From contig JAILMW010000010.1 of NCBI GenBank assembly GCA_024692235.1, forward strand, positions 62,001-126,000: a DNA stretch of 64,000 nucleotides. The letters run 5' to 3'. The stretch is from Saccharofermentans sp. GTDB lineage: Bacteria > Bacillota > Clostridia > Saccharofermentanales > Saccharofermentanaceae. Positions 46,101 through 53,045 of the stretch are shown piece by piece. A model generated the notes under the pieces. That model ran no database searches, was not told where the DNA came from, and saw nothing but the letters and a program-made list of their open reading frames with translations. Both the position numbers and the translations under genes were made by a program. The first letter of the stretch is position 1. Each line of letters opens with the position of its first letter.

Positions 46101-46429
46101 ATATCCGTTGGGATCCCGGAAGATACTTTCCGATAAACAGGAGTGCGTTCGATATGGTAGCGGTAGACTTCGTGGATCGTTATAACACAGAGAAAAGAGA
46201 ATACTATGAAAATATGGGAATTCATGATGTGCCCGTTATCGAACTTGAAGAAGTCGAAATACTTGAGGATGCCGCCGCCTCCATAGATCACATCATGGCA
46301 TCAGACTCCGATATCGAACTTATTATATACGAAGAGATGCAGGCTTATTATGCGGGTGACAAAACACTGGATGAAGTAATCGCGATAATCAATGACAGAG
46401 TACGGATAGCAATGAGCGAGAGGGCATAA
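43112..46429 (+). CDS. M56 (BlaR1-like) sensor protease fused to a large solute-binding-protein-like domain
   Basis: An 1105-residue membrane protein. The N-terminal part has helices at about 1-17, 32-52 and 140-162 and the M56 zinc site CHEYCHKKQKD (His219, Glu220, His223) with the downstream DRELSVDEQVL helix. After a helix at about 325-342 ending in AVGC, some 760 residues are outside the cell. The first half of these (350-750) is strand-rich, perhaps a propeller. The second half (about 755-1040) resembles a family 1 solute-binding protein (PDVVFYASWYSQL, NDGLFCFPLYYTICGITVD, GAWRFICLL). BlaR1 proteins normally end in a beta-lactam sensor domain; here a ligand-binding fold replaces it. It is partner of the BlaI-type repressor. 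The ligand is unknown. Confidence 0.8.
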   Translation: MKIFIILNILIVLILLLRKLSEGRISPRARYSMWLAIPIYLLISVFAFQAITIRIPRKLEKSIAPYVNDHLIEEDIILGNTYSNCHPISQEDTLLIEAADEPTAEISHSEVPSASPNRTSSPSDSTNGSISTVKIDMKTAGSFVWLCGTILVALFVLTNNIIFLHRIRLSRSFCGRSSYGNLKVYKTPITTSPFLLGNCIYMNRNIKEDSEDYKFAVCHEYCHKKQKDNLWLLAEYIIVCTFWFDPLVWYARKVMREDRELSVDEQVLRLLGTEHRTTYSETLLHFFKNISEDEPLMNITTTMSNRNKLFIKRRIESIMRGTRKSIAATLAISFILSAAVGCTLFKPKSSGEGETISADTPWYECESVECARDYEDISCPSVFQDVIGKTDEGYIYRIQGFYGEYQSEQIYDLALYSESGEKVSSIDLISSFNTCFPEEGNVKNYSSIFGDMYVEDNRVKMVRQSNVDNHIKIYDIDIRSGNITLEHSCETSENWDWYFTNYIYRCGEYLVGISVGYPLKFLIIDPNSDIAEVYSTENETRRDIPLYTTIALAISDHEVLFGDYSNYSIWSFDLESQSLNKIEADDPAYEWIYPYIYQNVRERNRAITGFDGAVYFLSLTELVKMNPDTKEIELITKTENIDINLNLLAPNGRYTCNIAEASNDQIVFCINRFNSGFTVYKASLADQNPNAGKIVITTDGTDPSVYDAIYLFNRTDDDYFVRMVPYKYDDLSDSYYTDSDSFTYETAYYYMADSGNQMMVDLIAGDCPDVVFYASWYSQLNNKNCMYDLTELYNASDLSNSVFDNIVSACKTNDGLFCFPLYYTICGITVDQRSYDYNGYGMTFDDYYDFTYGYCNGTNILGMNQSQFMDICLQNSLDLYLTSDTIDLDNEYFRNIAEYTSVNISNSDLDTYLTSTSQYSTNITSHGQWIDYLNSNHIPVGEARIVGYPSPDGRGLAANICTGASITQGCSCPEGAWRFICLLCNTDIQKLECLPEDIRWDPGRYFPINRSAFDMVAVDFVDRYNTEKREYYENMGIHDVPVIELEEVEILEDAAASIDHIMASDSDIELIIYEEMQAYYAGDKTLDEVIAIINDRVRIAMSERA

Positions 46430-46571
46430 GGAAAAGAATAACATAAGCTTGTTGCAAACATACGTTCAGCAGCGATATCATATCTGAGGCACAGCCTGCT
46501 TAATGGGCGGTTGCCTTCCGAGTACTTAACTTACATCCTTCGGGAGAGTCTGGGAAAGGAGGGCTGTTGAT

Positions 46572-46689
46572 ATGACTGCATATGAGACATTATCTCTTGT
46601 TATCGCCATCCTCAAGTTTACTGATCGGTGTCGTAGCTCTGTTATTGAAACTATTTGCCTTTCTGGATGACAGATATAAGCGCAAATAA
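46572..46689 (+). pseudogene. Holin-like toxin, inactivated by a +1 frameshift
   Basis: From the ATG at 46572 the peptide starts MTAYETLSLVIAI like the intact toxin, then shifts to a nonsense tail ending at TGA. In the next frame the expected end is present: LLIGVVALLLKLFAFLDDRY and KRK. Between the shared ATC and CTGTTATTG blocks this copy has 28 bases where copy 1 has 27. A single inserted base explains it. The ribosome site (GGGAAAGGAGGGCTG) is intact. Confidence 0.8.
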
Positions 46690-46776
46690 AAACCTCACCC
46701 AGGACTGCCATCTAAGGTGAGGTTTATTTAACTATAACCTTTAGAAGGCAACCGTCTTTGCAGACTGTGCTTTCTT
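46690..46776 (-). ncRNA. Predicted antisense RNA of cassette 2
   Basis: Counterpart of the predicted RNA of cassette 1, from the promoter at 46783-46811 to the hairpin at 46691-46722. It keeps the sequence AAGAAAGCACAGTCTGC. Because the toxin here is broken, this RNA may survive as a stand-alone antitoxin that acts on copy 1 in trans. Confidence 0.5.
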
Positions 46777-46782
46777 ATGTGT

Positions 46783-46811
46783 ATTTTAGCATCCACGGTA
46801 ACGGGCGTCAA
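46783..46811 (-). promoter_or_regulatory. Antisense promoter of cassette 2
   Basis: Minus strand TTGACG (46811-46806), 17 bases, TAAAAT (46788-46783). The flanking sequence differs from copy 1, yet both boxes and the 17-base spacing are kept. Confidence 0.7.
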
Positions 46812-46836
46812 TCGAACGCTGCCGACCATATAGCCA

Positions 46837-47481
46837 TTACTGGAAGTCCTTTAGTGCCTTCTTCTCCATTACTACAAGAAGAGTCGTTGATTCCGTTATA
46901 GGACGATGGGGATCCGCGAAGGACCACTTGTCGCTCTTGCTCTTCATGCCTACAACGTTGATGTTGTTTTCCTTACGGATATCAAGTTCCGCAAGGCTCT
47001 TGTTAAGCCACTTCTTCTTGGGTTTTATCTCCACCATGCAAAGGTTGCCGTCTACGTCGAAGAAATCAAGAACAGAGGATGACGCCAGTATCCTTGCGGA
47101 TCTCTGACCGTTCTCGTTCTCGGGATCTACTACCTTATCTACGCCGACCTTCTTTAAGATAGAAGCCATTCTGGGAGAGCCGGACTTAGCAATAACGTAG
47201 GGAACGCCCTGATCTTTTGCTATAGATACGGAGAGGATAGATGCCGCCAGATTGGAACCCATGGCCGTACATACGATATCCATGTTGCCAAGGCCCAGCT
47301 CCTTTACTTCCTCCTCGTTACCGAGGTCCGCGCATATAGCCACCGTGGACTTCGACGAGAAGTCGTTTATAAGGTTCTCGTTGGCATCTACTACCATGAC
47401 GTCCGCGCCTAATGCATACATGCTCTCTGCAAGGCTCCTGCCGTACTTTCCAAGTCCTAATACTGCGATTGAAATGCTCAT
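46837..47481 (-). CDS. Potassium uptake regulatory subunit (KtrA/TrkA type)
   Basis: A 214-residue cytosolic RCK protein. The N-terminal Rossmann domain has AVLGLGKYGRSLAESMYALG with the GxGxxG nucleotide motif and MVVDANENLIND with the ribose-binding Asp. The C-terminal RCK_C domain runs from about residue 140. It gates the partner membrane channel in response to ATP/ADP or c-di-AMP. It starts 13 bases after the TrkH-type gene, in the same operon. Confidence 0.93.
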   Translation of the reverse strand: MSISIAVLGLGKYGRSLAESMYALGADVMVVDANENLINDFSSKSTVAICADLGNEEEVKELGLGNMDIVCTAMGSNLAASILSVSIAKDQGVPYVIAKSGSPRMASILKKVGVDKVVDPENENGQRSARILASSSVLDFFDVDGNLCMVEIKPKKKWLNKSLAELDIRKENNINVVGMKSKSDKWSFADPHRPITESTTLLVVMEKKALKDFQ

Positions 47482-47494
47482 ATGATATCTCTCC

Positions 47495-48919
47495 TTAACC
47501 TACGTAGAATTTGCCTTCCGCATATTCGATCCTGTCCTTGCCGGACTTCTTGCCCGCGAAGAACAATACGAGCGAGATAGGACCGATCCTTCCTAAGTAC
47601 ATTACACAGATAATGACTATCCTTCCGAATACGTTAAGCGTCGGAGTGACGGCTCTGGATAATCCTACCGTAGCTACTGCGCTTATGACCTCAAAGAGTG
47701 AATCCTCCATGTTGACGTTATTTGTAAGAAGGATAAAGAGCGTACCCGTGAATGCAACGGCGACACTTACAGTAAGGATAGCTGCCGCCTTACGCATAAG
47801 CTCCTCTGTGATCCTGGACTTAAATACTATAGCTTCCTTCTGACCTCTCATGAAGACTACGACATTCATAACTACGATAAAGAAAGTAACTGTCTTAACA
47901 CCGCCCGCAGTACCTATGGGGGATCCTCCGATAAGCATCAGGACATAACCTATAAGGACTGATACGGAATTCAATTCCTGCTGAGGGACTGCGGCAAATC
48001 CTGCTGTCCTGAACGTGACTGACTGGAACAGGCTGTTAACGATCTTATCCTTAAGACCCATATCCGCCATGGTTCCGGGATTATTATATTCCGCCGGGAA
48101 TACTATAAGCATACCGACTGCGATAAGGACAAATGTAAGGAAAAGAACGAGCTTCGTATGTACTCCGAACCTCTTTATGGTCTGCATGGGTGTATAACGG
48201 TTCTTTATTCCGAGTTTTACTGCGCGGGATACATCGAACCATACGACGTAGCCGAGACCTCCCATGATGATGAGGAACATGGTAATAAAAAGAACGCCTG
48301 AATCCTTATTGAAGCTTATAAGCGAATCAGGACCCAGTATGTCTATACCGGCATTACAGAAGGCGGATATCGCGGTGAATACCGAATACCATATACCCTT
48401 CACCACACCGTATCTGGGGATGAATTCTATAGAATAAAGACAGGCACCTAAGCCCTCTACGATAAAAGTCCATTTAAATACCTTTACAAGGAATGAGAGA
48501 AGTCCGTGACCCATATCAAGGTTCATGGCGTCTATAAGGAGCTTTCGATCCTGCAAAGAGAACTTCTTATGAGAAGCTAAGAGCACCATGGACGTGAACG
48601 AAATGATACCCAGACCGCCGAGCTGTATAAGGATAAGTATTATTATCTGCCCCGCAAGAGACCAGTAAGCATATGTATCCTCTACAACAAGACCCGTAAC
48701 GCAAGTCGACGTAGTCGCCGTAAAAAGCGCCGTAACGGGATCCGTCATCTCGCCTGAAGCCGAAGCGAAAGGAAGCATCAGAAGTATCGTTCCCAATATA
48801 ATTACAAAAAGAAAGCTCAAGGGGACGACATAAGCGGGAGACAGCCTTACTCTGCCTTCCTCATAGACCTGCTTACGCCCCGTGACAAAATCACCTAACC
48901 TATCCATACTCCTCATCAC
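47495..48919 (-). CDS. Potassium uptake membrane subunit (KtrB/TrkH type)
   Basis: A 474-residue protein with four repeated helix-pore-helix units. Selectivity-filter glycines can be seen in TSTCVTGLVVEDT, FCNAGIDILG, TVTFRTAGFAAVP and ATVGLSRAVTP. It transports potassium with sodium coupling. A promoter (TTGGAC, 17 bases, TTATAT) lies upstream. It forms a complete system with the KtrA-type protein encoded next to it. Confidence 0.93.
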   Translation of the reverse strand: MMRSMDRLGDFVTGRKQVYEEGRVRLSPAYVVPLSFLFVIILGTILLMLPFASASGEMTDPVTALFTATTSTCVTGLVVEDTYAYWSLAGQIIILILIQLGGLGIISFTSMVLLASHKKFSLQDRKLLIDAMNLDMGHGLLSFLVKVFKWTFIVEGLGACLYSIEFIPRYGVVKGIWYSVFTAISAFCNAGIDILGPDSLISFNKDSGVLFITMFLIIMGGLGYVVWFDVSRAVKLGIKNRYTPMQTIKRFGVHTKLVLFLTFVLIAVGMLIVFPAEYNNPGTMADMGLKDKIVNSLFQSVTFRTAGFAAVPQQELNSVSVLIGYVLMLIGGSPIGTAGGVKTVTFFIVVMNVVVFMRGQKEAIVFKSRITEELMRKAAAILTVSVAVAFTGTLFILLTNNVNMEDSLFEVISAVATVGLSRAVTPTLNVFGRIVIICVMYLGRIGPISLVLFFAGKKSGKDRIEYAEGKFYVG

Positions 48920-48948
48920 TCGACAAAAATAGAACTATTTGTCTATTA

Positions 48949-48977
48949 ATATAACTTTTATAGGATGATATGTCCAA
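48949..48977 (-). promoter_or_regulatory. Promoter of the potassium uptake operon
   Basis: Minus strand TTGGAC (48977-48972), 17 bases, TTATAT (48954-48949), about 30 bases before the KtrB-type start. Confidence 0.6.
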
Positions 48978-49033
48978 TGAATGCTCCCTCTTCTCTGCTA
49001 CAATAAGCTCAAAACGAGCATCGGAGGGACAAT

Positions 49034-50224
49034 ATGAACGACCTTTCACACAGAAAAGCCAAGAAGCGTGTACTGATCACAAGACCTGACGGCAGCATAG
49101 CAACAGGTGTTAAGGTACGCGTTAAGCAGATATCCTCCGAATTCCTCTTCGGATGCGGGGCTTTCGACGCGGTAGCTATGTTTGCTGCTCCCGACGAGAA
49201 TATCAGAGCAAGAAGCAAAGAGAGAATGGAGAAGTGGGCAAAGCTTTTCAACTTCGGAACACTTCCCTTCTACTGGGGCGGATACGAGCCTACCGAAGGC
49301 AATCCCGCACAGGAATCCAGAATGAAGGCAGCCGAGTGGCTCATCGCTCACGATAAGGTCGTCAAGGGTCATCCTCTTTGCTGGCACACAGGCTGCGCCG
49401 ACTGGCTCTTAAAGTACGACAACGAGACTATCCTTAAGAAGCAGCTTGAGAGGATCGACAGAGACGTTACCGCCTTCAAGGGCAAGATCGATATGTGGGA
49501 TGTTATTAATGAAGTAGTAATAATGCCCGTATTCGATAAGTACGATAATGCGATCACAAGGATCTGTAATGCCAAGGGTCAGGTGGGACTTGTTAAGGCT
49601 GTCTTCGACGAAGCACGTCAGATGAATCCCGATGCCACTCTTCTTATAAATGACTTTAATACAAGCAAGGCTTACGAGGAGCTTCTTGACCGCCTTCTTG
49701 ATGCAGGCGTCGTACCTTCAGCCATTGGTATCCAGTCTCATCAGCATCAGGGATACTGGGGCGACGACAAGCTCTACGACGTACTTGAGAGATTCGGAAG
49801 ATTCGGCCTTCCTATCCACTTCACAGAGAACACACTTATATCCGGAGATATAATGCCCGCTCATATCGTTGATCTTAACGACTGGCAGGTAGACGAGTGG
49901 CCTTCTACGCCCGAGGGCGAAGAGCGTCAGGCAAGAGAGATCGCCAATATGTACACTATCCTCTTTGAGGATAAGAATGTTCAGGCCATCACCACCTGGG
50001 ACTACACTGACGATTGCTGGCTTCATGCTCCTTCCGGATTAGTTCATGCGGATAATTCCACCAAGCCTTCCTATGAGAAGCTCATGAGCCTCATTCACGG
50101 CGAGTGGGAGACTGATATCACTCTTGTTACCGACGGCGAGGGCTATATCGAGTTCGAAGGATTCAAGGGTGATTACAATATCACTTCAGATAACGACATC
50201 GACATGAAGGTGTCCTTAAAGTAA
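49034..50224 (+). CDS. Intracellular GH10 endo-1,4-beta-xylanase
   Basis: A 396-residue TIM-barrel glycoside hydrolase with no signal peptide. GH10 marks are VVKGHPLCWHTGCADWLL, MWDVINEVV (acid/base Glu of the NE motif), AIGIQSHQHQGYW and LPIHFTENTL (nucleophile Glu). It likely cuts short xylo-oligosaccharides after import. A small beta domain precedes the barrel (1-60) and another short one follows it. The start is fixed by GGAGGGACAAT. It is a single gene, divergent from the potassium operon. No xylan uptake genes are nearby in this window. Confidence 0.92.
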   Translation: MNDLSHRKAKKRVLITRPDGSIATGVKVRVKQISSEFLFGCGAFDAVAMFAAPDENIRARSKERMEKWAKLFNFGTLPFYWGGYEPTEGNPAQESRMKAAEWLIAHDKVVKGHPLCWHTGCADWLLKYDNETILKKQLERIDRDVTAFKGKIDMWDVINEVVIMPVFDKYDNAITRICNAKGQVGLVKAVFDEARQMNPDATLLINDFNTSKAYEELLDRLLDAGVVPSAIGIQSHQHQGYWGDDKLYDVLERFGRFGLPIHFTENTLISGDIMPAHIVDLNDWQVDEWPSTPEGEERQAREIANMYTILFEDKNVQAITTWDYTDDCWLHAPSGLVHADNSTKPSYEKLMSLIHGEWETDITLVTDGEGYIEFEGFKGDYNITSDNDIDMKVSLK

Positions 50225-50252
50225 ACAATAACTTCTTATCCAATACCTTTGG

Positions 50253-50287
50253 AAATGCCCGTGAAGGATAACACTTCACGGGCATTT
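50253..50287. terminator. Bidirectional terminator between GH10 and CPBP genes
   Basis: AAATGCCCGTGAAG, a short loop, CTTCACGGGCATTT. The A-run and T-run on the two sides let it work for both convergent genes. Confidence 0.85.
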
Positions 50288-50313
50288 CTGATATTCCGCT
50301 CGGATTTGGTTTA

Positions 50314-50922
50314 TCAAGCAAAGAGTGCGAATGCTGCGCAAAGGCCGGAGAAGATATTTGCACAAGCGTGGATCGTCCAGGAAGGAATAATTGATCCGCC
50401 TGAGATCTTCTCGTTAACAAAGCCCATTACCCATCCGATAGCACCTGTAAATACAGTGATAAGCGTTGCCTTAAGAGGATCTACGGCAGAGAAGAACATT
50501 ACGCCGTGCATAAGTCCGAAGATAACCGCCTGGATAAGATTGCCTGCTGCAAAGCCGAACTTATTCGAGATCCTCTTTCCGAGGAATCCTCTGAATACGA
50601 TCTCCTCTGCAAGAGCTGTCTTACAGATAGCATAGATAAGAACTGTAGGAATCGCCTTGATCCCGAGACCTGCAAACTCAGATGTTGCCATCTCGACGCC
50701 CTTAAGCGAAGAAAGGATGAATACTGATAATACAAGGAAAAGCGCTGCCGTAACTATTGTCCAAAGAGCCGTCTTACCTCTGTTTTCCTTATCGATCTTC
50801 TTAAGTCCGAGCCATGAGAAGAAGCTCATCTTCTTCCTTGCCGTAATAAGCCACCAGATCAAAGGAATTATCGAGAAGATCGCTATCTGGATGATGCTTC
50901 CTGTTAACATTGAGATTGCCAT
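50314..50922 (-). CDS. CPBP family intramembrane protease-like protein
   Basis: A 202-residue protein with six or seven helices. CPBP motifs: LAEEIVFRGFLGKR, AVIFGLMHGVMFF and SWTIHACANIFSG, carrying the Glu-Glu-Arg, His and His-Asn sites. The ATG at 50922 has GAGGG eight bases upstream; the open frame to 50937 begins with a GTG lacking one. A weak promoter with upstream 11-bp-phased repeats suggests activation by a response regulator. The substrate or bacteriocin it may guard against is unknown. Confidence 0.87.
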   Translation of the reverse strand: MAISMLTGSIIQIAIFSIIPLIWWLITARKKMSFFSWLGLKKIDKENRGKTALWTIVTAALFLVLSVFILSSLKGVEMATSEFAGLGIKAIPTVLIYAICKTALAEEIVFRGFLGKRISNKFGFAAGNLIQAVIFGLMHGVMFFSAVDPLKATLITVFTGAIGWVMGFVNEKISGGSIIPSWTIHACANIFSGLCAAFALFA

Positions 50923-50964
50923 AACTTTGTCCCTCACTCACATTTGTTTTTGTTTTATGAGCTT

Positions 50965-51026
50965 AGTATAGAGGGCTAACATTAATAACAAGTCGGCTCA
51001 ACCTTAACGTTGCCTTAACCTTGACC
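50965..51026 (-). promoter_or_regulatory. Activated promoter of the CPBP gene with 11-bp-phased direct repeats
   Basis: Minus-strand -10 TATACT (50970-50965) with only a poor -35. Just upstream, on the plus strand, CCTTAACGTTG (51002-51012), CCTTAACCTTG (51013-51023) and a partial third copy follow each other exactly. Head-to-tail 11-base repeats next to the -35 are typical binding sites of OmpR/PhoP-type response regulators. Confidence 0.55.
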
Positions 51027-51033
51027 TTTTTAT

Positions 51034-51078
51034 ACACAAACTAATACAAAAACAAGGTGTTTTTGTATGGTTTTGTGT
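51034..51078. repeat. Long AT-rich palindrome
   Basis: Two 21-base arms (51034-51054 and 51058-51078) with a 3-base loop AGG. They differ at about three positions when one is reversed and complemented. The arms are built from ACACAAA, TACAAAAACA and their complements. It lies between the lipoprotein terminator and the repeats before the CPBP promoter. Confidence 0.7.
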
Positions 51079-51106
51079 CAAAAAGTCTCAAAACATTCCG
51101 CACACA

Positions 51107-51140
51107 TAAAAGATCCCGCTTCCATAAACGAAGCGGGACC
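51107..51140 (-). terminator. Intrinsic terminator after the lipoprotein genes
   Basis: Minus strand GTCCCGCTTC-GTTTATG-GAAGCGGGATC followed by TTTTATG. It lies 35 bases after the stop of the downstream lipoprotein. Confidence 0.85.
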
Positions 51141-51174
51141 CTTATAGACTTTATCTTAAGTTATTATCCGAAGA

Positions 51175-51885
51175 TCAAGCTGCTGTTACGACCTCAAGAT
51201 AGAATACTCCGTCAGGTGTAACAACGCCGTTGACAGTAGATGTAGCGCCGTTCTCCTCTACCTCACCGGAGAATGTATATCCCTCATCTGTCTCCTCTAC
51301 ATCGAGCTCTACACCCTCTTCACCTACGAGCTCGGGAAGAGCCTCATCGACATAAGCTACTGCTACGTCGTAAGATGAGAAAGCGATGCACTCTACAATA
51401 GTGAAGTTCGTATCGGATACATCAACATCCGAATCGCCCTCATCGTCAGCCTCTGCAGAAAAGTCCAAGTCTCCGCCCATACCGAAGAAACCTTCAACGA
51501 AGTCATCGGGATTTAAACTACCGTCCGTAAGCATATCGGGTGTGATAGCGTAAACGCCGATTCCACGCTCCATGCAATCGCGTGCATAAGCAGCAACAGT
51601 CTCATTCTCGAAGGAAGCTACGATCTCATCGATCTGAGCCTGGATCTCTTCAGAAGAAAGAGTCTCTTCTGTATCCTCTGTCTCTTCTGTATCCTCTGTC
51701 TCTTCAGTCTCCTCTTCGGTAGTAGTAGTCTCTTCCTCTGTAGTCGTTGTCTCCTCAGTAGTTGTTGTAGTTGTCTCTTCCTTCTCCTTTGTTGTCTCGG
51801 ATGTCTCAGAGCTACAGCCTGCGAATGCAAGACCTACTGTAAGGCAAAGTGCTACTGCCATCATCTTTAACTTTGTGTTTTTCAT
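51175..51885 (-). CDS. Lipoprotein with Thr/Glu-rich linker, paralogue of its neighbour
   Basis: A 236-residue lipoprotein: a basic start MKNTKLKMM, a hydrophobic signal and the lipobox LAFAGC (Cys about 23). An extended linker of TTTTEE and EETEDTEE repeats (about 35-75) joins a folded C-terminal domain. That domain has ENETVAAYARDCMERGIGVY, IVECIAFSSYDVAVAYV and NGVVTPDGVFYLEV. The same order of motifs occurs in the next gene. The family has no name known to me. It is probably a surface-displayed domain; the function is unknown. Confidence 0.75.
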   Translation of the reverse strand: MKNTKLKMMAVALCLTVGLAFAGCSSETSETTKEKEETTTTTTEETTTTEEETTTTEEETEETEDTEETEDTEETLSSEEIQAQIDEIVASFENETVAAYARDCMERGIGVYAITPDMLTDGSLNPDDFVEGFFGMGGDLDFSAEADDEGDSDVDVSDTNFTIVECIAFSSYDVAVAYVDEALPELVGEEGVELDVEETDEGYTFSGEVEENGATSTVNGVVTPDGVFYLEVVTAA

Positions 51886-51908
51886 TTCCTGTCTCCTTTT
51901 CCTGTTGA

Positions 51909-51927
51909 AGCGCTCTATCAGAGCGCT
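51909..51927. other. Compact hairpin between the two lipoprotein genes
   Basis: AGCGCTCT-ATC-AGAGCGCT: a perfect 8-bp stem with a 3-base loop. It has no T-run. It could slow RNA decay or set different levels of the two lipoproteins. Confidence 0.5.
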
Positions 51928-51954
51928 GAATAATATATTATCGCTCCGTATCTG

Positions 51955-52629
51955 TTAAGAACCGGAGATGATAACCTCTACATAGAATACGCCGTCGGGT
52001 GATATGGAACCCTCGATGGTCTCTGAACCGGTCTCATCGTTGATCTCGGTAAAGAATGTAAAACCGTCTTCAGTCTCTTCTGTCTCGAACATGATCTCAT
52101 CGTCGGATGTCATTTCCATCATCTCTTCGACATATACGAGAGCATCTTCATAAGAAGTGAACTGCGCACACTGTACGAGCACATAGTTGACCTCTTCAGT
52201 ATCTGAATCCTCATCGGAAGACTCCAGATCCATGTTGCCGCCCATTCCCGAGAATCCCTCGACATAAGTAGCGGGATCTACGGATATATCGAACTGCTCC
52301 GCATCTACCGCATAGACAGCTATATCACGGTCAAGACAGTCCTGCGCGAATGCGGCTACTTCCTCGTTCTCGAAGTCGTCGGCAGAAGAAACTTCAGGAT
52401 ACTGGAATGTGGAATCCTCTTCTGTCGCGGACTCGTCAGCCTCAGTCTCCGCTTCGGTAGTAGTAGTCTCTTCCTCAGTAGTTGTTGTTGCTTCGGTTGT
52501 AGTTGTGGCAGAGGTCGTTGTCGACGCTCCATCGGTATTATCGACAGAAGAAGCATTACAACCTGTAAATGCGGATCCGACTGCAAGGCAGAGGATCGCT
52601 GCCATAAGCTTAAACTTCATGTTCTTCAT
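51955..52629 (-). CDS. Lipoprotein with Thr/Glu-rich linker, paralogue of its neighbour
   Basis: A 224-residue lipoprotein with signal MKNMKFKLMAAILCLAVGSA and lipobox SAFTGC. A linker of TTTTEATTTTEEETTTTEAE type precedes a C-terminal domain with ENEEVAAFAQDCLDRDIAVY, LVQCAQFTSYEDALVYV and EGSISPDGVFYVEV. The domain matches the neighbour at the same positions, so the pair arose by tandem duplication. The ATG at 52629 has GGGAG six bases upstream. A strong promoter lies about 45 bases before it. Confidence 0.75.
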   Translation of the reverse strand: MKNMKFKLMAAILCLAVGSAFTGCNASSVDNTDGASTTTSATTTTEATTTTEEETTTTEAETEADESATEEDSTFQYPEVSSADDFENEEVAAFAQDCLDRDIAVYAVDAEQFDISVDPATYVEGFSGMGGNMDLESSDEDSDTEEVNYVLVQCAQFTSYEDALVYVEEMMEMTSDDEIMFETEETEDGFTFFTEINDETGSETIEGSISPDGVFYVEVIISGS

Positions 52630-52672
52630 ATTCATCTCCCTTATATGATCTTTCAATCATCACACAAATGCA

Positions 52673-52700
52673 ATTATACTCGTGGGAATCGGGGCGTCAA
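52673..52700 (-). promoter_or_regulatory. Promoter of the lipoprotein pair
   Basis: Minus strand TTGACG (52700-52695), 16 bases, TATAAT (52678-52673). Confidence 0.7.
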
Positions 52701-52822
52701 TAAATTGGGGACCAACTTAATCAAATCTTTATAACTTCTCACAAGTTTCTTAACCCACGGTTTATCGCCATTTAAATCCGCCGCTGTAAGATGGAACCAT
52801 AAGGAATAAGGAGGCAGACAAT

Positions 52823-53020
52823 ATGAGAGACAATAAGATGGCATTCATAAGCACCGGCGTCGTGGCATTGTTCTGCATTATCGCGGCGGCAGTGGAATTT
52901 GCGGCAGGATCAGTCGCTAACGGATGTATCGCCATATCGGTAATGCTTCTTGCAGGAGTGCTCCTGACTATCAAGATAAGGCTTAGAAGCCAGCATCAGA
53001 TCGATTCGACCCTCGCATAA
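52823..53020 (+). CDS. Small two-helix membrane protein (unknown)
   Basis: A 65-residue protein with two hydrophobic helices (about 7-29 and 33-51) and a basic tail. AAGGAGGCAGACAAT before the ATG strongly supports translation. It ends 25 bases from the convergent NRPS-PlsC gene and is divergent from the lipoprotein pair. No family is recognised. Confidence 0.65.
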   Translation: MRDNKMAFISTGVVALFCIIAAAVEFAAGSVANGCIAISVMLLAGVLLTIKIRLRSQHQIDSTLA

Positions 53021-53045
53021 GGATAAGGGCAACCGATAAAGCGCA

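Larger units (their letters stand above)
46481..46811. repeat. Toxin/antitoxin cassette, copy 2 (direct repeat)
   Basis: Second copy of the unit at 42274-42610. Left inverted arm 46489-46522, right arm 46738-46770, central hairpin ACCTCACC...GGTGAGGT (46691-46722). It starts about 50 bases after the M56 gene, so the two copies bracket the BlaI/M56 pair. The plus promoter has TATCAT near 46476-46481, with TTGCAA 18 bases upstream. Confidence 0.85.

Noticed and set aside
43112..46429. M56 gene as two fused genes caused by a sequencing error
   Set aside because: The frame is continuous for 1105 codons with even composition, and a membrane helix links the two parts; no internal ribosome site and start were seen at the junction.
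42274..46811. Composite transposon formed by the two cassettes
   Set aside because: No transposase or clear target-site duplication was found; only the weaker claim of a repeat-flanked module is kept.
52409..52648. 79-codon plus-strand frame with VVVVSSSVVVV repeats
   Set aside because: It is the antisense image of the Thr/Glu-rich stalk of a lipoprotein.
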